The notes: a model not told the origin generated them from the sequence alone. A stretch of 64,000 nt of DNA from Chrysomallon squamiferum (GCA_012295275.1 CM022675.1:5789332-5853331), one strand, 5' to 3'. Positions 1 through 14,431 are shown, counted from the first letter of the stretch. Made by a program: numbers and translations.

Positions 1-457
1 ACTAGCAAAAATATGTTTTATTTGTTTAACTTTTTAAATACACATAACAAATACTGATTTAAAAATAAATAAATAAATATAAAAATAAAAATAAAATAAC
101 ATAAAATAAAATAAATAACAATTCAATATTAAAGTCCATGTGTTATTATCTCTGAAAAATATCTCTGTTGGTCAAGATTTTGACTTTTCGTTTATCAGCA
201 GTGACCAGTTTAGTGGTCAGAGGACACTGGGTTGTTACAGAATCTCTGATGTATCACATGAGATGTTCACTGGTCCTCTGTAATGCCTAGGTAACATTTA
301 TTTTTTCTGTGATTACATTTTTCACACTTAGAGTACAATACTAATCACAGAAGTGAAGTTAAGTTTGTTATAAACACTCACACACAAAGACTGTCAGTTC
401 AAAAATGTGATGTTGTTAAACATTCATAGATTATTTCTTTTGTTTCTTGAATTTCAG
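1..457 (+). other. Gene A intron, partial
   Basis: AT-rich, ends in a TTTCAG acceptor. I see no exon in it on either strand. Confidence 0.5.
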
Positions 458-577
458 CTACACTGGACTGCGAATCAATAACAGGAAAAAATTGCTCGCA
501 TGCATGTGACAACGAAACTAAAAGTTGTGTTTGTTCAAACGGATATCAACTACAGTCTGATGGATTTAGTTGTGCAG
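458..577 (+). CDS. Gene A exon 1 in window: EGF-like domain
   Basis: 120 bp between a TTTCAG acceptor and GTGAGT donor, phase 1-1. Reads [15 protein letters not shown] then [16 protein letters not shown]: six cysteines of one EGF. No calcium-binding D-I-N-E-C start. Earlier exons must lie upstream of the window. Confidence 0.8.
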
Positions 578-814
578 GTGAGTTAATTACCACTACTACT
601 ACTGCAGCTAACACTACTGTTAATACTAGTAGTTCCATTATTACTACCTATCTACTGTTAATACTAGTAGTTCCATTATTATTATTATTTGAGACTTAAA
701 TAAATATATATAAGATTATCTACTGTGTGTGTACATATATATATGAAACATTGTTTAATTTAAAACTGACATTTTCAGATGTAAATTAATGTGAACAGAA
801 CATCTAGCTATAGG

Positions 815-846
<32 letters not shown>

Positions 847-1109
847 TAATTTAATAAGATTAACTACAGTATGTTAAGACATGTGTCTGTTGTACACATA
901 TTAGTATAAAGCATTGTTTAATTTAAAACTGATATTTTCAGACATAAATGAATGTAAACAAAACATCTGTTCTCAGAAATGTACAGACACTGTGGGGAGT
1001 TTTACATGTTCGTGTTATGATGGATTTCAGTTGGCCAATGACAAACGTTCTTGTGAAGGTACTCTTCCAGTATTCATTTTTATTTTAGAATAGTATTTGT
1101 TGTTTTGGG

Positions 1110-1144
<35 letters not shown>

Positions 1145-2198
1145 TGTGTTTGCATCTGGTATTTGTGTAAATGACTACGTTTCTCTGCATCTTTGTGAGT
1201 AGGGAATATGTGTGCATGTATGTATTTGTCATGAAACTACACCAGTTTATACCAACATGATTTCACAGCTTTATTTCGCACAGAGATGTGTATTTAGATA
1301 AATACATTCATATATAAGAGAGAGAGGCATGACCAAAATAAAAAATGAATGAGAAAATAACATCCTAGCTCAGTGATTTACTAAGACAGTAGATCATTGT
1401 TTTTATGTTTGTTTTGTTGTTATTTTGTTTTTGTTGTTTTTTATCTTAACCTTTGTTTCATTTATTATTATTCAGTTTTTAATATTAATACATTTCTCTG
1501 TACAGAAAACTGTTAGAGACTGTAATTGAAAAATTAAAAATTAAAGATTAGAAACCCAAAACTAGCACTGAAAAAACTGATAAAAGTTTTCTGAATTTTA
1601 ATTAATTTATATATTTCAGTTTGTCCTGAACTGACATACGGAGCTAACTGTGCTGAGAAATGTGAGTGTGGTGACACTGCCAGTCGCTGTGACAGTCGGT
1701 TTGGGTGTGTCTGTATTGAGGGGTGGAGGGGAACAAAGTGTGATCAGGATATTGACGAGTGTAAAGAAAATGAAAACATCTGTGGTGATGATAAGTTGTG
1801 TGTCAACACACTGGGATCCTACAAGTGTGTCTGTCCTACAGGATATACTAAAAATACAACTAGCTAATAATACGTGTGTTGGTAAGTTCATTAACTGACT
1901 TAAAAGTGACTAATGCAATAATAATAATAATAATAAATATAAGAATAATAGTAATAATAATACAGACTATTTTAATGAGTTTTTCTTCTAGAACTTACTG
2001 ATAATAACAGGACTCGATGATGTTGTGCATAAATGTTTCCCATTAGTTGTCCTATAAATGGAAGATGAGCCCTACTATTACCTTGTGATTCAAAGAAAGT
2101 AAAATTCATTTTTGTTTTTTTGAGATCATATTGAACACAAAAATTTTTAACAAGTTTTTGTTTTTGAACTGAGAAAAACTGTGTGAAAATGTAAACAG

Positions 2199-2232
<34 letters not shown>

Positions 2233-2508
2233 CTTTTTATTTTTTCTAGATATCAATGAATGCGATACAGAGGCTAACACTTGTGTACAGATCTGTGTTA
2301 ATGTGCCGGGTTCATTTTCCTGTTCATGTCGACCTGGATTCAAAGGAGACAACTGTACAGGTAAATTTGTTATTTAAATAAAAATGTCATTACATTCTAT
2401 TTCTTTCTTATTTTTAATGTTATTTTATTTTATTTTTTTAATGTTTATTTTAAATTAAATTTATTTATTTATTTATTTATTTATTTATTATCACTTTGTT
2501 TCATTCAT

Positions 2509-2544
<36 letters not shown>

Positions 2545-5500
2545 AGATGTTGATGAATGCCAGACAGACCAGCATGGATGTCAACAACGTTGTCAAAACG
2601 TGGTAGGAAGTTACAACTGTGACTGCTTGTTTGGGTACATCCTCAATGAAGACAGGAAGACTTGTAAAAAAGGTTTTGATCTTTTTCTTTTCACTTTGTT
2701 CTTTGTTTGCTTGTTTTATTTTGTCTTGTTTTTTTTTAAATGTTTTAATAATTTGTTTTTTTTTTTTTTTTTTTTTTTAATTAATTAGTATATATTATAT
2801 ATATTATTTCTTATCTATCTGGAAATTTTCAACTGTGTTTTAATCTATATCTCTTTGTTTTTTCATTCGCTAATTTGTTCTTTCTCTCTCATGTTTATTT
2901 GTTTCAGTGAAGGATGTGTGCCAATATTTTGGTCATCTCAACTGCACTCAAGGATGTTCTGTGAAGGAAGAGTCAGAAGAGGCATATTGTTTCTGTGATA
3001 CTGGATACAAACTAGCTGCTGATAAACAGACCTGTCTAGGTAACTCTATACTTTACTATCAGTCATTATTTTAAAATCTTGTATTTCTGTAGAAATATGT
3101 AGTGAGTGTAAGTATATGTATCTTTATGATTCTAAATAAGTTTGTTTAAATTTTACATCTCAGTTGTTATTTTTAAACATAATTTATTTGCACAAAAATT
3201 TATATGTTTGTTTCAGTTTTATTTTTGTTTCAGTGTTTATTTTTTAATATATTTTACTTGTATAGAAAGAGATAAACGCTGAAAGTGTTTATCTTGTTTG
3301 AAGTTGCATTTTTCTGATTTTGTGTATATCTCTATGTTCCTTTATGAGCTTTTAAACTGAATGTTTTTTGTTTTTTTAAATTTTGATAAGTGTGTGTAGA
3401 AGCTATTTTTAAATGTATTTTATTTTAAAGAAGCTGTTAATAAATGAGTGTATATTAATTCACTGAAGATATTTATAAATGTGTTTCATTTTAAAAAGGA
3501 TGTTGGTAATTGTATGTAGATTAAATGATACAAGATATTTCAAATGTGTTTTATTTTAAAACAGATATAGATAAGTGTGTATATTAATTCATGCAAGATA
3601 TTTTAAATGTTTAATTTTAGAATAAGTGCAGATAAATGTATGACTGTGTTAGTTGATACAAGATATTTTTTATGTGTTTTTAGACATTGATGAGTGTAAA
3701 ACAACAGAGACACAGTACAGACACAAATGTAGTCACACGTGTGTTAACAAAGATGCTGGGTACGACTGTACCTGTCCACTCGGATACAAACTGGAAAATG
3801 ATCATCTCACCTGTAAACGTAAGTTAAAATATTAACATTTAACACTTAACTACACTGGTAAAGTTAAAATTAACACTTAACACAACTTTGTAACATTTAA
3901 CAAACACACTTAAAGTTAAAATATTAATATTTAACACTTAACTTTGTAAAGTTAAAATATTAACATTTAACACTTAACTACATTTGTACAATTAAAATAA
4001 AATATTAACATTTAACACTTAACTACACTTGTAAAGTTGAAATATTAACATTTAACACTTAACTACACTTGTGAAGTTAAAATATTAACATTTAACACTT
4101 AACTACACTTGTGAAGCTAAAATATTAACAGTTAACACATGCACATTTAACAACAAAAGACACATTTGTTATTTTAGATTGTTTATTCATTTAATTATTT
4201 TGTTTTTTTTATTTATTTATTTCAGGTTGTGATTCGTCACACTGGGGGGGAAGTTGTAGCAATGTTTGTGGGTGTGGTATTGGTTCCTCGTCCTGTGACC
4301 CTCAGACTGGGTGTGTGTGTAAAGCTGGCTGGCGGGGACAGCTCTGTGATGAGGACATTGATGAGTGCAGTGGTCAGGTGACCTGTGTTTCTAACTCAGT
4401 CTGTGTAAACACTCCAGGCTCCTACATCTGTAAATGTAGTGCTGGTTACAGGATGAACAACAACACCAACACTTGTGAAAGTAAGTACTTTTCTCAGTCT
4501 GTCTTTATGTGTCTCTGGATGTGTGCGTCAGTTTGTGTGTGGATGTGTATGTACCTGTGTGTGAGTGTGTCTATGTATTTATGTTGTGTAGATGTATGTG
4601 TATTCATGTATGTATGTATGTTCTTTGCTTTAGTGCATTAGATTTTTGTATGAAAAAATAATTAAGGCAAAAAGTATATATATATATAGACATATATGAT
4701 TTTCTGAACATATATTGGTGGATGTATATATAAATTACTTTAGTTGTAAATATTATATGTACAATTTATTCATAAACAGATATTGATAAATATGGTAAAA
4801 ACATGAAACTGTTTACTTATATTAATATTTTTCTAAACATATTGAAAAATACAGCAAAAAGTTATAGAAACATCTACCAATATTAATTTGTAAACAGATA
4901 ATGATAAATGTAGTCCAAAATTATACAAATATTAATTTATTTGTAAATATATTGATAAAGGCTTAAAAGAGAAAAAGAAATAATAACAAAAAAATATAAA
5001 AAGAAAAAACATTAAAGAAAAACATTATACAAGTGTTTTGTGAATTACTTTATTTGTAAACAGATATTGATGAGTGTAGTGAAAAACTGGACAACTGTGA
5101 CCAGAAGTGTGAGGATCAACCTGGAAGTTTTCTTTGTTCTTGTTTCTCTGGGTTTGTATGGAACACCACAGACAAAGAATGTAAAGGTAAAAATACTTAA
5201 TGTTAATATAGGTAATAATAACAATATAGCAGTAATATAGCCAAAATAATAATAATAACAACAATAATAATAATAATAATAATAATGATAATAATAATAA
5301 GTATAGTAGTGATACAGGTAATAATAACAACATACTATTAATAGTAATACATAGGCAATACATGGCAGTAAATCAAATGTGTTTTGTTTTTCTCATCAGA
5401 GTAATATTTTCCTTATCAACACAGTACAAATAGCAGAGTAAATAACACACAATAAAATTATTTACTTGAATACAAACAGTAAATATTTGTTCTACTTCAC

Positions 5501-5916
5501 AGATGTTGATGAATGTGCAATAAAGAAAGATGGCTGCTCTCAGATCTGTACTAACACTCCTGGTGGATATGACTGCTCCTGTAAAGAAGGATTTAGACTT
5601 GATACCACTGATAAAAAGTCATGTATATGTAAGTTTAAACATACACACACAGTTATAAAGAGTCTTTCATGCACAGATACACATACATAAAATAATAATA
5701 ATAATAATAATAATATTAATATCAAAAAATGTACATGCATCCATACATACTCAGATATATCCATTATTTTATGGAAATAAAAAAATAAAAAAATAATTAT
5801 GATAATGAATAAATAAATAATAAGACAACTACAAAAAAGCAAATAAATAAATAAATAAATATAATAATCAAATAATAAAATAAAATACAAAACATAAAGA
5901 AACAAAAAAACGAAAC

Positions 5917-5954
<38 letters not shown>

Positions 5955-6906
5955 CACACATTCATGTTCAAGCAGACAGAGACACAGATGTATAAATGTT
6001 TGTTTCACTGCAGTGAAGTTAGAGTCAAAGTGTGATAATGCATCTGTCTGTGATAAAACTAATGGAGGCTGTGTGAAAACAGATTCTGTGGATACATGTT
6101 ACTGTAACAGTGGATATCAGCTAAATACAACTGATAACAAAACCTGTGATGGTAAGACTTTAAGTGTTGTTCTTTTATGTATATTTTATTTATTTATTTA
6201 TTTATTTAAGTATTTATTTATTTATTAACTTATTTATTTATTTATATAAATTTTGTGTTTGCTTAATTTATACTACAAACAAGTGTATATTTAAATGGAG
6301 ATATAGGACTTAAACAAATGTTCTGATTTTATAATTGGGATAAGCTGGGATAGGCTTGCAACGAAAGAAATTAATCATTAATGTATTAAGTAAGTGTTTG
6401 TTGTGTGAAGTTTGTTTTTGATACCAGTTCCATTTTCTCCAAGAATTAACATTACTAAATTAGATTATTACTCTTAGAATACAAAGAACAGGCACAATAA
6501 TCATTATTAATGTTATAAATTAAACTCTAAATTTATCTTTGTTAATTAATAATATTGTTGCTATTAAGAGTAAAATTCCAAATTTATTTTTCTTGCAAAA
6601 TAATATAATTACACCAAAAATAAAAATAAATCTTATCTTTGTGACTAAATAATATTATGTTAGAACATAAAGAACATTTACTAACCATATAAAATGCCAG
6701 TGTTGTTGCAATTCTTCTTCTTCTTGTAACTATTATTATTGTCATTTTTATTATTGTTATTATTATCATAAGCATTGTTGTTATTATACTGATAATTGTC
6801 GATGTTGTTCTTCTTCTTCTTGTAATTATTATTATTATCATTATTACTCTATTATTCTTCTTATTAAAATCATCATTATCATTATAATCATTATTATTAG
6901 TCATTG

Positions 6907-6942
<36 letters not shown>

Positions 6943-9222
6943 TAAATTAATCATTACTCTTGGAATACAAAGAACAGGCACAATAAATCATTTTGTGTTA
7001 TGAAGTAAACTCTAAATTATCTTTGTTAATAAATAATATTGTTACTATTAATAATAAAATTCTAAATTTATTTTTAAAGAAAAATAATATTATTACATCA
7101 AGAGTAAAACTAAAACTTATCTTTGTTACTAAATAATATTATGTTACAACATAATGAACATTTACTAACCATATAAAATGCCAGTATTTCTGCAAATCTT
7201 CTTCTTCTTCTTCTTCTTGTAACTGTTATTATTGTCATTATTATTACTGATATTATTATTATCAGTATTACTTTTATTATTATTAATATTATTGTTATTG
7301 TTGTTGTTATTATTATTATTTTTATTATTATTATTATTAATATTATTATTATTATTATTATTATTATTTGACAGATATAAAAGAATGTTCTGCTACACAA
7401 AGTCCCTGCAGTTCTAATGGTCAGTGTATAGAAGAAGAAGGTTCATACAGATGCAACTGTAGTACAGGTTATAAACTACAAAGTGATGGTGTCACCTGTA
7501 CAGGTAATACATTGTTTTTTTTACTCAGTTTGTCAATGGTAGATAATTGTTATACAGCAAAGATCGGGAGAGGAAAATAATTTTGAGCAATTAAGAAATT
7601 TCAGCAAAAGGATACACACATATACGTATTGATGAGTTTTTGGAAGACATCTTTCATTTTAAAACAGTTTATTTATTTATTTTATTTGTTTAGAATGTTA
7701 TTAAAAAAATTTCTTCTTTTCTTCTTCTTCTTCTTCTTCTTCTTCTTATTGTTATCATTATTGCTATTATTATTGTTATTATTGCTATTGTTGTTGTTAA
7801 TGTTGTTATTTTTATTTTCATTATTATTACTGTTATTATTTTCAGAGTGTACAGAAGGGACATATGGAGATGACTGTTCACAAAACTGTACTTGTTCAGT
7901 GACAAACACAGAGTCTTGTAATAAAGTCAATGGTACGTGTACATGTAAGAGTGGATGGAAGGGAGACAACTGTGATGAGGATATTGATGAGTGTACAAAA
8001 CAAAATATCAGCTGTGGAGACAATGGAAAATGCAAAAATTTGAATGGATCATACATATGTGGGTGTGAAGTAGGCTACTTCAGATCAGCAAATATCTGCA
8101 AAGGTAAATATGAAGTAATAAAACAAATCTATTAAATAAAACAAATCTGTCAGAGATAAAGTACATAGTAAATTCTACAGTGGTTCCTGTCATTTAGTCT
8201 GGGTATGAAACAGATAAACATTAATCTTTTATTACAGAACAGCTACAAAAATAACTTTACACTGAACTTTTGATCAGAGAGTAAGATGCTAGAGATGATT
8301 GATACCCACATCTTTTGATTACATGACAAATAAAATAATTCAACAAATATTTTTCTTACAGATATTCATTTCAAAATTATGTACTACCCATTTGACTTCT
8401 CAAACACAAGGAGGCAGAGTTAAACTCTATTTAGCCTTGTTTGAAATGGTCATATCAGTTTAAAAAGACTGTTACCACATAAAACCTTACTGCACAGTCT
8501 AAATCCATTGCTCTGTAGTGACAGCTGTGTACAACTCACAGACATTAGTACCCAGAGAGCAGATACAACTGTACAATTCATAGACATTAGTACAGAGACA
8601 GAACAGATAAAACTATGTACAACTCATAGGCCAGGTACAGCTAAAAATAAATACGTTTGTCTGGATGTACATTGATATGTTTTCAGTAAAATATTTAAAT
8701 TATAAATATGAAGTCAATGTATTTGTGCTTTCAGTTTGTGATGACAAACACTGGGGTGTGAACTGTGCTGAGTCCTGTGTGTGTACAGTCAATGCTGTCA
8801 ACTGCAGCTCAATGGATGGAAATTGTACATGTAAAGAAGGCTGGGAAGGAAAAGACTGCGGAGCTGATATCAACGAGTGTGAGAGAAACAAAACAATCTG
8901 CAGCAGTTTTGATCATTCTGTGTGTAACAACAAAAATGGATCTTACAGCTGTGACTGTCAAACTGGTTACAGAAAAAACAAAAATGGAACCATCTGTGAA
9001 GGTAAGAAGCTTTTATATGTATGTGTGTGTGTCAGTGTGTATGTGTATGTGTGTCAGTGTATGTGTGTGTGTGTATTTTTCTTTCTTCAATTCTATTTTA
9101 ATAATGTTGCAAATGAATTCTGGGATTACTTGGTTCTGATATAAATCCAAATCAGAGGTGAAGATCTGTTGAACAGAGTGTATAATTTGGAGGGTTTTAG
9201 TTTATTGTCATTGCTGTTGTTG

Positions 9223-9260
<38 letters not shown>

Positions 9261-10041
9261 GTTATTATTAATTGTAGTAGTAGTAGTAGCAGCAAGATAC
9301 TTAATAGTTGTAGTAGTGGTGGTGGAAATAATATAGCTGAAGTATGAATATTATAATTATTACTGTTATTACTACTATCATTATAATTATCATCATCATC
9401 ATAATTGTTGTTATGGTTATCATTATTATTATCACTTTGATTATCAGTACTGAAACTATTATTACTACTACAAGAATAAGAATAATAGCAGCTACTGCTA
9501 CTTTTGCTATTATTATTATTATTATCATTATTAACATTATTATTGTTATTGTTGTTGCTGTTGTTGTTGTTGTTGCAGATATAAATGAGTGTATGGAAGG
9601 TACTGGTAATTGCAGTTCACAGATATTCATTTGTTTCTGATTTCATTCGTGATGACACTGACAATTAATTTATGGTGATTTCAGGTTGTGATAATTTATT
9701 TACTGTGTTAGTGATTTCTGTTTGTGCTAGTTAATTGACTGTGTTTGTGATTTCAGATTGTGATGACAAACACTGGGGTGAGAACTGTGCTAACTCCTGT
9801 GTGTGTACAGTCAATGCTGTCAACTGCAGCTCGGTGGATGGAAGTTGTACGTGTAAAGAAGGCTGGGAAGGAAAAGACTGCGGAACTGATATCAACGAGT
9901 GTGAGAGAAACAAAACAGTCTGCAGCAGTTTTGATCATTCTGTGTGTAACAACAAAAATGGATCTTACAGCTGTGACTGTCAAACTGGTTACAGAAAAAA
10001 CAAAGATGAAACCAACTGTGAAGGTAAGGAGCTGAAGCTTT

Positions 10042-10075
<34 letters not shown>

Positions 10076-10634
10076 AGTGTGTGATTAATTTGTTTTTCTT
10101 TCTTTAATTCTATTTTAATAATGTTGCAAATGAATTGTAGGATTACTTTGTTCTGATATTAATGCAAATCAGAGGTGAAGATGTGATGATGCACAAACTA
10201 TACAGTTTGATCATTTTTTCCATAGAGTGCATGCTGTTATTTAATTTAAATGTACAATGCCCCAAACCAGCATGCCTGACTATGAGTATATGTTTGCATT
10301 ATTGTTAGTGTGTTTATACATATATACATAATCAGGTATACATATGTATATCTATATGTGCCTGTATGTGTGTGTCATTGTATGCATACTGATGTATGTA
10401 TGCATATGTGTATGTATGTATATACCCATAAATATACAACACTCTTTTGCATGAATATATGTATTTATATATACACACACAGATATATGTGATATTATTA
10501 TTATTTTTATTATTATTATTATTAGTAGTAGTAGTAGCAGTAGTAGTATACTTAATAACAGTAGTTCTAGTAGTAGTAGTAGTGATAGTGATAGTGATGG
10601 TGGTAGTAGTAGTTGTATAGCTGAAGAATATTAA

Positions 10635-10674
<40 letters not shown>

Positions 10675-11025
10675 TCAGATATAAATGAGTGTATGGAAGG
10701 TACTGGCAACTGCAGTTCAAAGGTATACACTGTCTGTACAAACTCCATTGGATCTTTCACTTGTGAGTGTAAGACAGGATACTCCAGAAACACAGCTGGG
10801 GTTTGTGAAGGTAAGTCCAATAACCACTTGGATAGGTATTCTGTTTATATTTGTGTGTGCATGTCTGAGTTTATGTGTTTGAGTGTGTGTGTTTCTGTGT
10901 ATTTGTTTGCATGTGTATATATGTGTGTTTGTTTCCTTAGTATGTTAGTGTGTATGTGTCTATAAGCAAGTGTGTGATTGAACGTTTTATTTTGTGTGTT
11001 GCTATAGTTAATTCAGATAGGTATT

Positions 11026-11089
<64 letters not shown>

Positions 11090-11419
11090 ATGTTGGTAAA
11101 GTTAATGTGATGACATTGGATAAATTATTATTTTAGACTCTTCAGAACTTGTACAAAATAAGCAGTGTGTATAAAATGTTAATAAATGATAATGCAGGTA
11201 TCTGGAAAAAAAAGGTATTTTAAATATGTGTGTGTCCTGTTAATTTTGAGTAATCATTTCATATATGTATATATATATATCTTTTTATAATTATTCTTAT
11301 TCTGTTTTTAATACTTGTACATTTCTATCTAGAGAAAGCTGTAACATTAAGAATGGTTATACCATCCTTCTCCATGGATTTGTTATTTTTATCAAACGTT
11401 GGTCATGATAACAATTAAG

Positions 11420-11453
<34 letters not shown>

Positions 11454-11709
11454 AATAATAATAATAATATAATCATTTCAGATATTAACGAATGTCTGAC
11501 AAGCTACCACAGATGTGAACAGCAGTGTCTAAATCAAGACGGAAGTTACAAATGCTACTGCTCTTCTGGTTATGTCATAAGTCCACAAGACCCGAAGAAG
11601 TGTGATGGTATTTAAATTAATACACAATCCATTATCATGTAATATTTTTCTAGGCAGGAAGTTGTTTCTGTTTTCTCAGTTTATTTAAAGAAATTTCAAG
11701 GTGTGTATA

Positions 11710-11741
<32 letters not shown>

Positions 11742-14392
11742 GATTTGTTTTGATTAATAACTGTTTTATTATATCGTCCTATCCTCTCTTTGACCAAGTT
11801 CACTAATCCATTCCTAATTAAGCCATAACCAAGTCCTCTGATACAGTCCTAAATAACCTGTAACCAAGTCCTCAGATGTAATCCTAATTTAACTATAACC
11901 AAGTCCTCCAATACAGTTTTAATTTAACTGTAACCAAGTCTTCTCATATAATTATAATTCAAATATAACCGAGTCCTCTTATACAGTGGCTTATTTCAAT
12001 GGAACAAAGTCCTCAGATATAGTTCTAATTTAACTGTAACCAAATCCTCTGATATGGTTCTAATTCAATTGTAACCAAGTTCCCTAATGCAGTGTTAATT
12101 TAACTAGAATTAAGGCCTCTGATATAGTTTTAATTTAACTGTAACGAAATCCTCTGGTACAGTCCTGTTTTATCTGGAACCAAGTTCTCCGACACAGTTT
12201 TAATTTAATTGTAACCAAATCCTCTGATATATTCTAATTCAACTGGAACCAAGTCCTCTGGTGCAATCCTAATGTAACAGTAACCATGTACTCTGATTCA
12301 GTCCTAGTTTAACCAGGTTCTCTGATGCAGTCCCAATTTAACTGAAACCAATTCCTCTGATATTACTAATTTAACTGTAGCCAAGTCCTCTGATACAGTC
12401 CTAATTTAACTGTCACCAGTTCCTCTGATAGTACTAATTTAACTGTAACCAAGTCCTCTGATACAGTTCCAACTTAACTGTAGCCAAGTCCTCTGATTCA
12501 GTCCTAATTTAACTGTAACCATGTCCTCTCAATACAGTCCTAATTTAACTGTAACCATGTCCTTCAATACAGTTCTTCTTTAACTGGAACCAAGTCCTCC
12601 AATATAGATTTAATTTAATTGTAACCACATTCTCTGATATAGTTCTAATTCAGCTGTAACCCAGTCATCTGAAACAGTCCTAATTTAACTGTAACTAAGT
12701 CATCTGATACAGTCCTAATGTTACTGTAACCAAGTCATCTGATACAGTCCTAATGTTACTGTAATCAAGTCCTCTGATACAGTTTTAATTTAATTGTTAG
12801 CAAGTTCTTTGATACAGTTCTAATTTAACAGTCTTAATGTAGCTGTGACCAATTCCTCTGATACAGTTCCAACTTAACTGTAGCCAAGTCCTCCAATTGT
12901 CCTAATTTAACTGTAACCATGTCCTTCAATACAGTCCTAATTTAACTGGAACCAAGTCCTCCAATACAGATTTAATTTAATTGTAACCACATTCTCTGAT
13001 ATAGTCTTAATTCAACTGTAACCAAGTCATCTTATACAGTTCTGATTTAACTAATGAAGTTGTCTGATACAGTCCTAATTTAACAGTAACCAAGTCCTCT
13101 GATACTACTCATTTAACTCTAACCAAGTCCTTTGATACAGTTCTAATTTCACTGGAACCAAGTCCTGTGGTATAGTTCTAATTTAACTCTAATGACGTCC
13201 TATGGTATAGTTCTAATTTAACTGTAACCAAGTCCTCTGATGCAGTCCTAAGTTAACTGTAACCAAGTCATCTGATACAGTTCCAATCTTAAATGTAGCC
13301 AAGTCCTCCGATTCAGTCCTAATTTAACTGTAACCATGTCCTTCAATACAGTCCTAATTTAATTGTAACCAAATCCTCTGATGTAGTTCTAATTCAACCG
13401 TAACCAAGTCCTCTGATACAGTGCTAACTTAAATCTAATCAAAATCTCTGATACAGTTCTAATTTAACTAACCAAGTTGTCATATACAGTCCTAATTTAT
13501 CTGTGACCTCTGATAGTACTAATATAACTCTAAGCGAGTCTTCTGATATCACTAATTTAACTGTATCCAAGTCATGTGATACAGTTCTAATTTAACTGTA
13601 ACCAAGTCCTATGATTCAATCCTAACTTAAATGTACTCAAATCCTCTGATACAGTCCTAATTTAACTCTGACCAAGTCCTCTGATAGCACTAATTTAACT
13701 GTAACCAAGTCCTCTGATACAGTTCTAATTTAACTGTAACCAAGTCCTATGATTCAGTCCTAATTTTACTGCAACCATCTCCTCTCATAAAATTCTAATT
13801 TAACTTACCAAGTCATCTGATACCGTCTTAATACTGCTTTAACCAAATCCTCTGATACAGTTTTAATTTAATTGTAACCAAATACTCTGATACAGTTCTA
13901 ATTTAACTGTAATCACGTCTTCTGAGCTTTGTGACTGAGTAACCTGATTCATTGACAAATATTTGTAATGTTTTTAAAATGAAAATATGTTGTGAATTAG
14001 CAGAGACTTTTATATATTTTGTTTTATAATCATACTCTTAGTGTTTGTTTTGTGTTCATTTTGTTTTTATGTTTTTTTCTTTATTTATTTCAGAAAGAAA
14101 AAATGTAATTTTATGAAAGTAAAAGAGGCTGGAAATTATGATATATTTTATTTTACAATAGTTATTTATTTATTTTTTTATTTCATTGTTGTTGAGCTTT
14201 TGTTTTTTATTTGTGTTTATTATTATTATTATTATTAATTTGTCAACTATTTTAGAAAAAATAAAAAGTAAAAAAGAAATAAGAACACCCCAAAAAAGAA
14301 ACTGTATTTAAATAGTATAAGAATATAAAAATCTGCTAGTACATCAATTTGAAAAATATAAAACTTGCAAGGAAATTAATTGTTTTTTTTTG

Positions 14393-14431
<39 letters not shown>

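Noticed and set aside
7629-7845. Leu-rich leader before the gene A P exon (also 31830-31889 and others in gene B) as a signal peptide
   Set aside because: Hydrophobic runs come from ATT/GTT/CTT microsatellites in the intron; a TTTCAG or TTTTCAG acceptor separates them from the exon.
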